The notes: a model not told the origin generated them from the sequence alone. A stretch of 64,000 nucleotides of DNA from Maritalea myrionectae DSM 19524 (GCF_000423365.1 NZ_AUHV01000003.1:186001-250000), one strand, 5' to 3'; positions 25,194 through 34,900 are shown, counted from the stretch's first letter. Translations and numbers: made by a program.

Positions 25194-26831
25194 ATGGCCA
25201 AAAATGCCCGCCTGATCTACCGCGTCGTTCAAAAATGGGTGCATCCGCACATTGCAAGCTTTCAGGCCACGCAACAGCCAAAATTGTGGCTACTCGCCAT
25301 TGCCGCCGGGGTCACCGGTGGCGCCGTCGCCATCCTGTTTCGCTCCGCCATTGGAGCCGTCCAATATTTGTGGATTCAAACCGCCTCTGAGCTCTATTTG
25401 GAGCGCCTAGCCGCTTTGCCCTGGTATTACGTCATTGCAGGCCCCTTTATCGGCGGTGTCATTGTCGGCATCATCATGTATTTTTGGCGACGGGATGCGC
25501 GCCCGGGTGGTGTCGCCGACGTCATCGAGGCCCGCACCCACGCCGGCAAAAAGCTATCCTTGCGCAATTCCATCGTCGCCAGCGCCATCTCAGCGATCTC
25601 CTTGGGTTTTGGGGCCAGCGCAGGTCGGGAAGGACCGGTGGTCTATTTCGCAGCCTCTGTGTCAAAGTCCCTGTTTCGGTTCTTTGAACTGCCCCCTTCA
25701 TCCCGACGGATTATGCTCGGGTGCGGCGTTGCGGCCGCGATTTCGGCGTCTTTTAACGCGCCCATCGCCGGCGTACTGTTCGCCCACGAGGTGATATTGG
25801 GCCATTTCGCCATGTCCGCCTTTGTGCCAATTGTGATCGCCTCTGTGATCGCGTCCACAATGTCCCGCGCCTGGTTCGGCGACAACCCAGCCTTTTTGGT
25901 GCCGGATTTTCAAATCACATCCTATTGGGAGATCCCCGCCTTCGCTCTTTTGGGACTCACCTGCGCAGCCGTAGCCATTGCCTTTCAAACGTCATTGATC
26001 GGCACCGATTGGGTGGCCCGCCACTTCCGCGTTCGCGATTATTTTCGCCCGGCAATTGGCGGTTTTTTGGTTGGCATTATCGCCTTGGGATTCCCGCAAG
26101 TGTTGGGCGTTGGCTATGAGGCCACAAACGCGGCCCTCACCAACCAGATGGGTCTTTGGACCATGCTGACGCTGATCATTGCAAAAACCGCGGCGACCGC
26201 CATCACGCTGGCCTCCCGCTTTGGCGGCGGCATCTTCTCACCTGCCCTCTATCTCGGCGCGATGACTGGCGGTGCCTTTGGCCTTATGGCCGCAAGCGTA
26301 TTCCCGGAACTCGCCTCATCCGAAGCGCTTTATTCCATCATCGGCATGGGCGCCGTGGCCGCTGCCGTGCTGGGGGCGCCCATCTCCACCACAGTGATGA
26401 TCTTTGAGCTGACGGGTGGCTTCGCCTTCTCCATCGCGCTTTTGTTTGCCGTGTCCATTGCCACCGGCCTCACTCAGGCCGTGATGGGCCGCTCTTTCTT
26501 TTACTGGCAGCTCTACACCCGCGGCATCATGCTGGAAGAAGGGCCGCACGCCCATTTCGTCAAATATTATCGGGTGCGCGATTTTATGTCGCCCTATGTC
26601 AAAAATGAGGATGAGCCGCCATTTGACATTCTGTCGGGCAAGCCATGGCTCAAAACCGGCGATACGTTGGAAACGGCGCTGCGCGCCTTTGATGCAGCAG
26701 ATGAATCGCGCTTGCCCGTGATGGATGGATCGGGCAAACGCATGAAGCAAGTGGGGTGGGTCACCCACGTCAAGGCGCTCGCCAGCTTCAACAAAGCGCT
26801 GGTCGAACAAAGCCGAGAAGAACACCTTTAA
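25194..26831 (+). CDS. CLC-type chloride channel/transporter
   Basis: Inner-membrane anion transporter of 545 residues. The gating glutamate is E146 in GREGPVV; the GGGIFSP anion-pathway motif is in [17 protein letters not shown]. At the place of the internal proton glutamate of E. coli ClcA (LFIIEEM), this protein has LFAHEVI: E199 is kept and the second Glu is V200, as in CLC channels. The first selectivity motif reads [11 protein letters not shown] without the usual Ser. The C-terminal 100 residues look like one CBS-type domain ([27 protein letters not shown]). GGAGG lies rather far (16 nt) from the ATG. Confidence 0.88.
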   Translation: MAKNARLIYRVVQKWVHPHIASFQATQQPKLWLLAIAAGVTGGAVAILFRSAIGAVQYLWIQTASELYLERLAALPWYYVIAGPFIGGVIVGIIMYFWRRDARPGGVADVIEARTHAGKKLSLRNSIVASAISAISLGFGASAGREGPVVYFAASVSKSLFRFFELPPSSRRIMLGCGVAAAISASFNAPIAGVLFAHEVILGHFAMSAFVPIVIASVIASTMSRAWFGDNPAFLVPDFQITSYWEIPAFALLGLTCAAVAIAFQTSLIGTDWVARHFRVRDYFRPAIGGFLVGIIALGFPQVLGVGYEATNAALTNQMGLWTMLTLIIAKTAATAITLASRFGGGIFSPALYLGAMTGGAFGLMAASVFPELASSEALYSIIGMGAVAAAVLGAPISTTVMIFELTGGFAFSIALLFAVSIATGLTQAVMGRSFFYWQLYTRGIMLEEGPHAHFVKYYRVRDFMSPYVKNEDEPPFDILSGKPWLKTGDTLETALRAFDAADESRLPVMDGSGKRMKQVGWVTHVKALASFNKALVEQSREEHL

Positions 26832-27271
26832 AGCGCCGTCCCCTCACCTTGGGGCAAGGCAGACGGATCATATTGCGCCGCAAACTCCGCACTCGGCGGA
26901 ATGGGCTGAATCACATCAATCATGATGCCATTTGGATCAGCCGTGATAAAATGCCGCTGGCCAAACTCTTCGCTTTTAATATCCAGCAATAACGGCAAAC
27001 CTGCGCCCTTCAACCGCTCATATTGGGCGTCCACATCCTCCACTTCAAAATTGAGGATAAGACCCTGTGTTTTCGCCTGCGCCGCTTGGGGCACAGTCGG
27101 ATGATTATATTGCAGAACCGCAATATTGCTTGTCTCCACAAGTTCGGACTGCAAATGCACATACCAATCGCTTTCAAAGCGCGGCACAAACCCAAAGTTC
27201 TGCGTGAAGAACGCTACGGTCTGGGCCACATCAGCCACCATAATCACCGGATAATAGGAAGTTGTTTTCAT
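26828..27271 (-). CDS. VOC family (glyoxalase-like) protein
   Basis: Protein of 147 residues of the vicinal-oxygen-chelate fold: [35 protein letters not shown] and later [21 protein letters not shown], with the DPxG turn and terminal metal-site region of glyoxalase/bleomycin-resistance proteins. The substrate is unknown. The start at 27271 follows GGGAG; the longer frame to 27298 would begin inside a TetR operator. It is divergent from the tetR gene and very likely its target. The 3' end overlaps the converging CLC gene by 4 nt. Confidence 0.8.
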   Translation of the reverse strand: MKTTSYYPVIMVADVAQTVAFFTQNFGFVPRFESDWYVHLQSELVETSNIAVLQYNHPTVPQAAQAKTQGLILNFEVEDVDAQYERLKGAGLPLLLDIKSEEFGQRHFITADPNGIMIDVIQPIPPSAEFAAQYDPSALPQGEGTAL

Positions 27272-27294
27272 CTCTTTTCTCCCAATCAAAAATA

Positions 27295-27311
27295 ACATAC
27301 AATCTGTATGT
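27295..27311. promoter_or_regulatory. TetR operator 1
   Basis: ACATACAATCTGTATGT is a perfect 7-3-7 inverted repeat in the 69-nt gap between the divergent VOC and tetR genes. Confidence 0.65.
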
Positions 27312-27323
27312 ATATTTCAATTA

Positions 27324-27340
27324 ACATACAGGCTGTATGC
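27324..27340. promoter_or_regulatory. TetR operator 2
   Basis: ACATACAGGCTGTATGC repeats operator 1 with one mismatch in the arms. The centre lies 29 bp from that of operator 1, and the site abuts the tetR start codon. Confidence 0.65.
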
Positions 27341-27934
27341 ATGCAAACAAAAAACCGCAGATCGAATAAAGAACGGTCAGAGACCACCCGTGCGCAATTG
27401 ATTGCAGCGGCACGAAAACTATTTATTTCAGAGGGTTATGTAGAAACAGGCACCCCGGCCATCGTGAAAAATGCTGAGGTGACGCGGGGCGCGCTTTACC
27501 ACCACTTCAAGGATAAAGCGGACTTATTGCGCGCCATTCTGGTGATGGAATCAGAAGAAATTGCCAAAGAGATCGCCAAGGCAGACCTCAACATAAATGA
27601 TCCCCTTACCTCACTGATCAACGGGACCGAAGCCTATTTCCGCGCCATGAAAGTGCCGGGCCGCACCAAACTGCTGCTCGATATTGGCCCAGCCTTTTTG
27701 GGCAATCAGGAAATGGCACAAATTGATGGGGAGAATGCGCGGCAGGAACTGATTGTGGGCCTCAAAGCCGCCTTCGAGCAGAAAGGCGCTGTGCCAACGC
27801 ATCTCAATGCAATCGCGGATTTGCTGTCAGCCGCATTTGACCAGGCTGCCCGCGCCATCGCCGATGGCGCAGATGAACAGCACTATAATGCCGCCATGCG
27901 GCAATTGGTGGTGGGGACAGTCAATGGTGCTTAG
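27341..27934 (+). CDS. TetR/AcrR family transcriptional regulator
   Basis: Repressor-type protein of 197 residues. The N-terminal helix-turn-helix domain (about 8-58) reads [53 protein letters not shown]; the rest is the ligand-binding helical domain. The start at 27341 is chosen because the HTH begins soon after and operator 2 ends at the base before it. The twin operators upstream suggest autoregulation and control of the divergent VOC gene. The 3' end overlaps the converging dehydrogenase gene by 4 nt. Confidence 0.88.
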   Translation: MQTKNRRSNKERSETTRAQLIAAARKLFISEGYVETGTPAIVKNAEVTRGALYHHFKDKADLLRAILVMESEEIAKEIAKADLNINDPLTSLINGTEAYFRAMKVPGRTKLLLDIGPAFLGNQEMAQIDGENARQELIVGLKAAFEQKGAVPTHLNAIADLLSAAFDQAARAIADGADEQHYNAAMRQLVVGTVNGA

Positions 27935-28908
27935 GACGCAATGCGCACCGGCACGACGCCAACCTTGTGACCGCTATCCACCAAACGGTGCGCGTCTGCA
28001 ATTTTCTCAAAGGGGAAGCTGGTGTCGATCACCGGCTCTAACGCCCCCTGCTCGGCCAATTGCATCAGGCGGCTAAACATTTTGCCGCTCAACACCTCTT
28101 TTTCAGAGTCACCTGAGAGCATAATCGCCCGTTTATTGGTCACGACTTTGATCATCTCAATCGCGCTCGCGAAAATCACCACCAGTGTTTTGCCATTGGG
28201 CTTGAGCATATGTTTCACCTTGGCAAAAGGCGCGTTACCCACATTGTCCATCACAAAGTCAAACTTGTCTTTGGTGGCGGTGAAGTCTTCCTTGGTATAA
28301 TCAATCACATGATCAGCACCCAGCGATTTGACCAACTCAACGTTTTTGCCGGAACACACGCCGGTGACTGTCGCGCCCAAATGTTTGGCAAGTTGCACAG
28401 CGGCCACGCCAACCGCACCGGAGGCGCCATTGATCAAAATAGTGTCGCCTGCCTTCACGCCGCCAGCATCAAAATAGCCAAGCGAAGTGCTGCCGCCAAA
28501 TAGGACGGCAACGGCCTCTTCATGCGTCAAACTCTCTGGCTTAAGCGCCAGAGCCCCATCCTGCTTTGTCGTAATATATTCAGCATGCGCCCCAAGATGA
28601 AAACCATTGGAGCCCACAACCTCTTGCCCCACGGAAAACGCTTTTACATTCGCGCCCACCGCCTCAATCACGCCTGAATATTGCAGCCCAAAAACCGGAT
28701 ATTTCGGTCTAAACAACCCCATCGCCATCCGTGTCATAAGGCCCAGCCCTTTTGGCACACGCAAGGCCCGGATGCGCACATCCGCGATTTCCACCGTTGA
28801 AGCCATCACCTTCACCAGCACCTCATCGTCCGCTGGGGTCGGTTTGTCCACCTCTTCGATTTTCACATTCTCAGCTGGCCCATAGGCCTGGCAAACAGCA
28901 GCTTTCAT
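27931..28908 (-). CDS. NAD(P)-dependent alcohol dehydrogenase / quinone reductase (MDR superfamily)
   Basis: Medium-chain dehydrogenase/reductase of 325 residues. It has the N-terminal GroES-like domain ([21 protein letters not shown]) and a Rossmann domain with [31 protein letters not shown], the dinucleotide motif A-x-G-x-V-G of zinc-free quinone-reductase-like members. No cluster of structural-zinc cysteines is present. The substrate is unknown. Two adjacent ATGs follow GGGGGA; the second (28908) has the better spacing. It is unclear whether the neighbouring TetR controls it, since the two genes converge. Confidence 0.82.
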   Translation of the reverse strand: MKAAVCQAYGPAENVKIEEVDKPTPADDEVLVKVMASTVEIADVRIRALRVPKGLGLMTRMAMGLFRPKYPVFGLQYSGVIEAVGANVKAFSVGQEVVGSNGFHLGAHAEYITTKQDGALALKPESLTHEEAVAVLFGGSTSLGYFDAGGVKAGDTILINGASGAVGVAAVQLAKHLGATVTGVCSGKNVELVKSLGADHVIDYTKEDFTATKDKFDFVMDNVGNAPFAKVKHMLKPNGKTLVVIFASAIEMIKVVTNKRAIMLSGDSEKEVLSGKMFSRLMQLAEQGALEPVIDTSFPFEKIADAHRLVDSGHKVGVVPVRIAS

Positions 28909-29343
28909 CATTTCCCCCAATGGCGACATAATATCTCATGCTCAGATGGTCATTCAATTCAAATTTTCAAGTCAATCCAACGCTTTAAATTCTTCTTTTA
29001 ACTGCCGCGCCCGCGCTTTTCCTTAACGCGGATCCAATCTCACGCGCCATAGCGAGCTTCCGCCGTAAGCGATTCAATTGACTCTCATTTTCAATATAAA
29101 GCCGCTGGCGAGCCCCATCTCCGACCAGACGACAATGGGCATTGAATCAATGGATTCGTTGCTTGTGCCAACCGATTCAAATTTAACCGCTTTTTGCATT
29201 GGCATCGGAATTCCCGCCCAACGATTGCGCTACACCCATTTGACATTGCACAGCGCAAGCCTCACAAGGGCTTTTGGCTCTCGACATATACAAATAAGTA
29301 TGTCTCCCCTATAAAGAACAAAAAGAGATTCGAAACGGACCGA
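28909..29343. other. 435-nt non-coding region upstream of uvrD/pcrA
   Basis: No convincing gene. It holds a cluster of GANTC sites (29071-29331) and a TTGACA near 29240 that could be a -35 element. A 78-codon open frame at 29078-29314 lacks a ribosome-binding site and any recognisable feature and is not accepted as a gene. Confidence 0.6.
29071..29331. repeat. Cluster of six GANTC (CcrM-type) sites
   Basis: GANTC occurs at 29071, 29080, 29144, 29153, 29174 and 29327; five of the six fall within 108 bp. Four sit in related contexts (GATTCAA or its complement TTGAATC; GATTCG twice). CcrM methylates GANTC in alphaproteobacteria and can set promoter timing in the cell cycle. Confidence 0.55.
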
Positions 29344-31686
29344 ATGACCGATAGACCAGCAAAACCACAAGGTTTAGGCGCTGGCCCGATCACCTCTCAA
29401 TTGGGCGCGCAAACACCAAATTATTTAGAGGGCCTCAACCCGGAACAACGCGATGCGATTGAGTCCGTGGATGGGCCTTTGCTGGTGTTGGCGGGTGCAG
29501 GCACAGGCAAAACCCGTGTGCTTACCACACGCATCGCCCATATCTTGGCGACAAGCCGCGCCCGCGCAGGCGAAATCCTGTCAGTGACCTTCACCAACAA
29601 AGCCGCCCGCGAAATGAAAGAGCGGATTGGTAGGTTTGTGGGAAGCAAGATTGAAGGCATGCCATGGCTGGGCACCTTCCACTCCATAGGCGCGCGCATA
29701 TTGCGCCGCCATGCGGAATTAGTGGGCCTCAAACCTGACTTCACTATTCTGGATACTGACGATCAAATCCGCCTGCTCAAGCAATTATTGCAAGCCGAAA
29801 ATGTGGATGAGAAACGTTGGCCCGCGCGCCAACTTGCCCACGTGATCGATGGCTGGAAAAACAAAGGGCTGCAACCCAGCCAGCTTTCTGCCGCCGATGC
29901 AGGCGTGTTTGCCGATGGCAAAGCGGTCAAAATCTATCAGCAATATCAAGCGCGGCTTAAAGTGCTGAATGCCGCTGATTTCGGCGATTTGCTGCTGGAA
30001 GGCATTCGCCTGTTAAAAGATAACCCAACCGTGTTGGCCGAGTTTCATCGGCGCTTCAAATATATTTTGGTAGACGAATATCAAGATACCAACGTGGCGC
30101 AATATTTGTGGCTTCGCCTATTGGCACAACCAAACGAACACCGCGAGACCGCCAATGTGTGCGTGGTGGGCGACGACGACCAGTCGATCTATGGATGGCG
30201 CGGCGCCGAGGTGGACAATATTTTGCGCTTTGAGAAAGACTTTCCCGGCGCCAAAGTAATCCGCCTAGAACGGAACTATCGCTCTACCTCAAAAATCCTG
30301 AAAGCAGCCTCCCATCTGATTGCCCACAATGAAGACCGGTTGGGCAAAACATTGCAAACCGATGTGGGCGAAGAAGGAGAGCCCATTGCGGTCACCTCTG
30401 TATGGGACTCTGAAGAAGAAGCTCGCAATATAGGCGAGGACATTGAACAATTGCAGCGCCAAGGCCAAAAGCTCAATTCCATGGCGATTTTGGTGCGGGC
30501 CTCATTCCAAATGCGCGAATTCGAAGACCGTTTCATGACTATGGGGTTGAATTACCGTATAATAGGCGGTCCGCGGTTTTATGAGCGCCGCGAAAACCGC
30601 GATGCCCTCGCCTATTTACGCATTGTCACCCAGCCTGCAGACGATCTAGCCTTTGAACGCATCGTCAATGTACCCAAGCGCGGATTGGGCCCTGCCACGA
30701 TTTCCATGCTGCACGATGCGGCCCGCGCGGCCAACATACCGCTGGTACAAGCCACCCGCGAATTGGTGGAAACAGACGAGCTGAAACCGAAACAACGCTC
30801 CACCCTGCGCGGCCTGCTGAGCCAATTTGATGAATGGGCCATGCGGTTGCAAACCCTGCCCCACTCTGAAGTGGCTGAAGCCATTTTGGACGAGAGCGGC
30901 TACACCCAAATGTGGCAGAACGACAAATCTGCCGATGCGCCGGGACGGTTGGAAAACTTGAAAGAACTCATCCGCTCTATGGAAGAGTTTGAAACGCTCG
31001 GTGGCTTTTTGGAGCACATCTCGCTGGTAATGGACCGCGACAGCGGCGACGCAGACGACGCCGTATCCATCATGACCCTGCACGCCGCCAAGGGCTTGGA
31101 ATTCGACACCGTGTTTCTGCCCGGTTGGGAAGAAGGCCTGTTCCCCCACCAGCGCGCTTTGGATGAATCCGGCAAAGCTGGACTGGAAGAGGAACGTCGC
31201 CTCGCCTATGTGGGCATCACAAGGGCGCGTAAACGCGCCAAGCTGAGCCTGGCGCAAAACCGACGCATTCATGGCTTGTGGCAGTCCGCCATTCCGTCAC
31301 GTTTCCTCGATGAGCTGCCTGCAGATGTGGTGGAAGTCAAAGATACAGGCTCTTCGTACGGTGGCATCAATTATGGCGGCCGCGATCAGGCCACCAAGTT
31401 TGATCGCCGTGATCCATTTGAAAGCGTTTACGAAACACCCGGTTGGCAACGCGCCCAACGGCAACATCAAAGCCGTGGCAAAGACCGCGGCCCCACCATC
31501 GAAGGCGAATTGGTGGCTCGGTCGGTCAATCCGGCCTCCTCATCGCGCTATAAGGTGGGCGACAAAGTACTGCATTTGAAATTTGGCGAAGGCACCGTCG
31601 CCGCCGTCGATGGCAACAAGCTGAGCATTGACTTTCCCTCCGTGGGCCGCAAAAAGGTGCTGGAGAGCTTTGTTCAAAAACCGTGA
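29344..31686 (+). CDS. UvrD/PcrA/Rep-type DNA helicase
   Basis: Superfamily 1A 3'-5' helicase of 780 residues for nucleotide excision and mismatch repair and removal of obstacles at forks. Walker A is GAGTGKT (51-57); Walker B is in ILVDEYQDTN; later motifs include VVGDDDQSIYGWRGAE, LERNYRST, MTLHAAKGLEFDTVFLPGWEEGLFPH and EEERRLAYVGITRARK. The C-terminal YKVGDKVLHLKFGEGTVAAVDGNKLSIDFPSVGRKKVLESFV resembles the PcrA/UvrD tail that contacts RNA polymerase. The ATG at 29344 directly precedes the conserved part; the frame opens further upstream without homology. prmA follows by 11 nt. Confidence 0.93.
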   Translation: MTDRPAKPQGLGAGPITSQLGAQTPNYLEGLNPEQRDAIESVDGPLLVLAGAGTGKTRVLTTRIAHILATSRARAGEILSVTFTNKAAREMKERIGRFVGSKIEGMPWLGTFHSIGARILRRHAELVGLKPDFTILDTDDQIRLLKQLLQAENVDEKRWPARQLAHVIDGWKNKGLQPSQLSAADAGVFADGKAVKIYQQYQARLKVLNAADFGDLLLEGIRLLKDNPTVLAEFHRRFKYILVDEYQDTNVAQYLWLRLLAQPNEHRETANVCVVGDDDQSIYGWRGAEVDNILRFEKDFPGAKVIRLERNYRSTSKILKAASHLIAHNEDRLGKTLQTDVGEEGEPIAVTSVWDSEEEARNIGEDIEQLQRQGQKLNSMAILVRASFQMREFEDRFMTMGLNYRIIGGPRFYERRENRDALAYLRIVTQPADDLAFERIVNVPKRGLGPATISMLHDAARAANIPLVQATRELVETDELKPKQRSTLRGLLSQFDEWAMRLQTLPHSEVAEAILDESGYTQMWQNDKSADAPGRLENLKELIRSMEEFETLGGFLEHISLVMDRDSGDADDAVSIMTLHAAKGLEFDTVFLPGWEEGLFPHQRALDESGKAGLEEERRLAYVGITRARKRAKLSLAQNRRIHGLWQSAIPSRFLDELPADVVEVKDTGSSYGGINYGGRDQATKFDRRDPFESVYETPGWQRAQRQHQSRGKDRGPTIEGELVARSVNPASSSRYKVGDKVLHLKFGEGTVAAVDGNKLSIDFPSVGRKKVLESFVQKP

Positions 31687-31697
31687 GACTTTAATCC

Positions 31698-32564
31698 ATG
31701 TCACTTAACCAGATCAGCGTGCCCCTAACCAAAGAAGAAGCCTATAAGCTGGTCGATGCGGTCAGTGAACTGGAAGATATGGCGCTTTCCGCTGTGGCCT
31801 ATGAAGGCCCGGATGGCGAACATTGGGTGTTTGAAGCCACATGCGATGAAAAGCCGGACATTGAAAAATTCAATGCACTGGCCAAGCAAGTGTTGGGCGA
31901 CGCTGTAGAATTTGAAGTGGCCCCGGTGCCGGACAAAGACTGGGTGGCCCATTCGCTGGAAGGGCTGAAGCCTGTTGAGGCGGGGGGCTTTTATGTCCAT
32001 GGCTCGCATGATGACGCACCGAGCGACGAGAATGTGATCCCCATCAAAATTGATGCTGGCCAAGCCTTTGGCACCGGGCACCACGAAACCACCTCCGGCT
32101 GCCTCGCGGCACTCGATCTCTATTTACAGGACAACACACCAGAAGCCATTTTGGATTTGGGCACGGGCACTGGGATTTTGGCGATTGCTGCCGCCAAACG
32201 CACCGAATTGAATATTCTGGCGACCGACATTGACCCCAAAGCGGTTGAGGTCACCATTGAAAATGCGGAGATCAATGGCGTGCTGGATCAAATCATCGCT
32301 GAAACTGCTGATGGGTTTGATCATCCGGTCTTTGCCGAACATGGCCCCTTTGATCTGATCATGGCCAACATTCTGGCCGGACCACTGATTGAACTGGCCC
32401 CGGAATTGATCAAACAAGCGAAACCCGGCGCGACAATCATTCTGGCAGGCTTGCTAACGCGGCAGGCCGAAGATGTGATCGCGGCCTACACCGCACAAAA
32501 AACAACCCTCCTCGCACAAAGCGAGAAGGGTGATTGGTCGATCCTAACACTAAAAGCCGAATAG
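31698..32564 (+). CDS. prmA: Ribosomal protein L11 methyltransferase
   Basis: SAM-dependent trimethylation of ribosomal protein L11, 288 residues. N-terminal substrate-binding region, then the SAM motif ILDLGTGTGILAIAAAKR (about 152-169), IDPKAVEVTIENAEING, and the family mark MANILAGPLIELAPELI. It follows uvrD closely and ends inside a terminator hairpin. Confidence 0.92.
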   Translation: MSLNQISVPLTKEEAYKLVDAVSELEDMALSAVAYEGPDGEHWVFEATCDEKPDIEKFNALAKQVLGDAVEFEVAPVPDKDWVAHSLEGLKPVEAGGFYVHGSHDDAPSDENVIPIKIDAGQAFGTGHHETTSGCLAALDLYLQDNTPEAILDLGTGTGILAIAAAKRTELNILATDIDPKAVEVTIENAEINGVLDQIIAETADGFDHPVFAEHGPFDLIMANILAGPLIELAPELIKQAKPGATIILAGLLTRQAEDVIAAYTAQKTTLLAQSEKGDWSILTLKAE

Positions 32565-32574
32565 CTCGGCTTTT
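32552..32574. terminator. Terminator hairpin containing the prmA stop codon
   Basis: AAAAGCCGA (32552-32560) and TCGGCTTTT (32566-32574) form a 9-bp stem; the loop ATAGC contains the TAG stop of prmA. A/T runs on both sides suit use from prmA and from the opposing small gene at 32583-32732. Confidence 0.75.
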
Positions 32575-32582
32575 ACAGATAT

Positions 32583-32732
32583 TTAGAAGCCGTTTGTGTG
32601 ATCATATGAACCCAGCAAGTTGCGGTACGATTGTGTTGCCACAAAGTTTTGCTGCTCGCGTGGGTCATGAAAATCACGTGTTTTAGACATCGCGCTCACA
32701 ATATTCCGGAAGAAGTTTTTTTTCTCAGTCAT
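32583..32732 (-). CDS. Hypothetical small protein, 49 residues, paralogue of its neighbour
   Basis: Reads MTEKKNFFRNIVSAMSKTRD... to ...LLGSYDHTNGF, with AGGG before the ATG and a terminator after the stop. The N-terminus shares the pattern MTxKxxxFRNxxxAM with the 39-residue protein encoded just upstream on the same strand, so the two look like diverged duplicates. The N-terminal segment would be an amphipathic helix. It is not a family I can name, and no function can be inferred. Confidence 0.55.
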   Translation of the reverse strand: MTEKKNFFRNIVSAMSKTRDFHDPREQQNFVATQSYRNLLGSYDHTNGF

Positions 32733-32776
32733 TTTTTAAACCCTATCTAAATTATGCAGGCGAACTTTTTGTTCGC

Positions 32777-32896
32777 TTATTTGTAGTCGCGACCATTCGC
32801 GTTCATGAAATGGGCGATTTGGCGCTCTGCTTGCTTAGAACGTGCTGCCACCATCGCGTCGAACATATTGCGGAAAAGACCTGATTTATGTGTCAT
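32777..32896 (-). CDS. Hypothetical small protein, 39 residues, paralogue of its neighbour
   Basis: Reads MTHKSGLFRNMFDAMVAARS... to ...HFMNANGRDYK. AAGGAG lies eight bases before the ATG at 32896, a strong site for so small a frame. The basic amphipathic helix (residues about 7-30) recalls short DUF1127-like proteins but lacks their Arg-rich end. Only 44 nt separate it from the 49-residue gene; that gap contains a small hairpin (GCGAAC/GTTCGC, 32760-32776). The function is unknown. Confidence 0.6.
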   Translation of the reverse strand: MTHKSGLFRNMFDAMVAARSKQAERQIAHFMNANGRDYK

Positions 32897-33077
32897 CTTA
32901 TTTCTCCTTGGCAAATTGGACGAACCCACTTGCATCTCGTAATCTGATAACCCAATGTAGCGCGGTAAAATTTTTTTAGTAGCCCCTGCTTTCGCACTCC
33001 AGCCATGCAACAAAAGCATGGCTCGTCCATTTTTGGCGGGGACGTATGCACGTATGACCAAAAGGACCACGGTGACA

Positions 33078-34895
33078 ATGTCTGCCAACACAAAAGCAAA
33101 CCGATTTCAAACATTTGAAGAACGCGCCAATCCAGAGCTGGTTGGCCCGCGTGTCGAGGCATTGCGTAAAAAGATGAAAACCAAAAAAGTCGATGCTTTT
33201 TTGGTGCCCCGCGCCGATGCACATCGTGGCGAAAATGTACCGGCTGGCGACGAACGGCTCAGCTACATTTCCAGCTTCACAGGCTCCGCCGGCACCGCCA
33301 TCGTGGCGCAGGATAAAGCTGCCCTGGTTGTAGACGGGCGCTATACATTGCAGGCCCCCACCCAGACGGACACCGATGTCTTTGAAATTGTGGACCTAAG
33401 CCCAACGGCCACAGCGGATTGGCTTATCGCCAATCTTAAAAAGGGGCAAAAAGTTGGCTATGATGGTTGGTTGCATACCCCCAAAGAGGTCGAAACTCTG
33501 GACCGAAAACTCGCGGCCAAAGGCATCAAGCTCATTGAAGTGAGCAATCTGGTCGACGCGATTTGGAAAGACCGCCCCGCCCCGCCAACCAACGATATTT
33601 ATACGTTGGAAGTGGCGCAGACCGGCAAGAGCGCCAGCGACAAGCTCGCCGAATTGCAAAAGCAAATGCTTGAAAAAGGCGCTGACTATTTGGTGCTCAC
33701 CCTGCCTGAATCCACCAACTGGCTACTCAACATTCGCGGCAGTGATATCGCAAACACACCCGTCAGCCTGGGCTTCGCGATTGTGCCACAATCCGGTGCC
33801 TCACGATTTTTCGTGCAGCCGGAAAAAATCAACCCCGTAATTCAAGCCGAATTAAGCGATGTGACCGTGCTGGAACCGATTGAAGAGCTCGAAGAAGCGC
33901 TAAAGTCGATGTATACCGACAGCGTTTGGTTTGACGATGCAACGGCCCCCATCAAATTGGTCAATCTCGCCAAGTCCGTCGGCGCAACCATCATCACAGA
34001 CAAAGACCCGGTGGTGATCGCTAAAGCGCGCAAAAATGCTGCGGAAGTTGAAGGCATGAAAGCGGCGCAAACCTCAGATGCGCTGGCGATGGCCCGCTTC
34101 CTATCGTGGCTCGATGATGAGGCCCCGAAAGGCAAACTCACCGAGATTGAAATCGTCGAAAAACTGGAAGATTGCCGCCGCCAGTCCAATGAACTGTTGG
34201 ACATCAGCTTTGAAACCATCTCCGGGTCTGGCCCGAACGGGGCCATCGTGCATTATCGCGTATCTGAAAATACAAGCCGCACGCTCAATCCGGGCGAGTT
34301 GATGCTGGTGGATAGTGGCGGCCAATATCGCAACGGCACCACCGACATCACCCGCACCATGGCCACGGGCGACACAACACCCGACCAGCGCAAGCATTTC
34401 ACTTTGGTCCTCAAAGGCATGATCGCCTTGAGCCGCGTGCACTTCCACAAAGGCGCAACGGGCGCACATTTGGATGCGCTAGCGCGTCAGTTCCTTTGGA
34501 ATGAAGGATTGAACTATGCGCATGGCACGGGCCACGGCGTTGGCGCGCTGCTGGGCGTGCATGAAGGCCCTTGTGGCATCTCTGGCGTCAATCACACGGT
34601 GCTGGAAGAAGGCAATATCCTCTCTAACGAGCCGGGCTTTTACCTTGAAGGTGAATATGGCATCCGCATTGAAAACCTGATCATGGTGGTGCCCAGCGAA
34701 AAGAACGAGAAGTTCTTGAAGTTCGATACCCTCACCTACACGCCAATCGATCTACGCCTGATCGAAAAAGATCTGCTGACGCCGGAAGAAATTGAATGGC
34801 TAAATGATTATCATCAGAAATGCTATGAGCTGATTGCCGACCGTCTTGAAGATGATAAGCAAGAATGGTTAAAACAGGCAACGCGCGCCATCTAA
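33078..34895 (+). CDS. Aminopeptidase P family (M24) metallopeptidase
   Basis: Cleaves N-terminal residues next to proline; cytoplasmic, 605 residues, the long form with two creatinase-like N-terminal domains and a C-terminal M24 catalytic domain. Metal-site segments: LMLVDSGGQYRNGTTDITRT, AHGTGHGVGALLGVHEGP, NEPGFYLEGEYGIRIEN. The start at 33078 follows GGTGACA and leads into MSANTKANRFQTFEERANPELVGPRVEALRKKM; an in-frame extension to 33018 has no homology. The 3' end runs into the hairpin that covers the chrA start. Confidence 0.9.
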   Translation: MSANTKANRFQTFEERANPELVGPRVEALRKKMKTKKVDAFLVPRADAHRGENVPAGDERLSYISSFTGSAGTAIVAQDKAALVVDGRYTLQAPTQTDTDVFEIVDLSPTATADWLIANLKKGQKVGYDGWLHTPKEVETLDRKLAAKGIKLIEVSNLVDAIWKDRPAPPTNDIYTLEVAQTGKSASDKLAELQKQMLEKGADYLVLTLPESTNWLLNIRGSDIANTPVSLGFAIVPQSGASRFFVQPEKINPVIQAELSDVTVLEPIEELEEALKSMYTDSVWFDDATAPIKLVNLAKSVGATIITDKDPVVIAKARKNAAEVEGMKAAQTSDALAMARFLSWLDDEAPKGKLTEIEIVEKLEDCRRQSNELLDISFETISGSGPNGAIVHYRVSENTSRTLNPGELMLVDSGGQYRNGTTDITRTMATGDTTPDQRKHFTLVLKGMIALSRVHFHKGATGAHLDALARQFLWNEGLNYAHGTGHGVGALLGVHEGPCGISGVNHTVLEEGNILSNEPGFYLEGEYGIRIENLIMVVPSEKNEKFLKFDTLTYTPIDLRLIEKDLLTPEEIEWLNDYHQKCYELIADRLEDDKQEWLKQATRAI

Positions 34896-34900
34896 AAGCA

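Noticed and set aside
29078-29314. 78-codon open frame before uvrD
   Set aside because: No ribosome-binding site, no recognisable domain, and it lies across the GANTC cluster.
32583-32896. Toxin-antitoxin pair
   Set aside because: The two small proteins are paralogues of each other and show no toxin or antitoxin motif.
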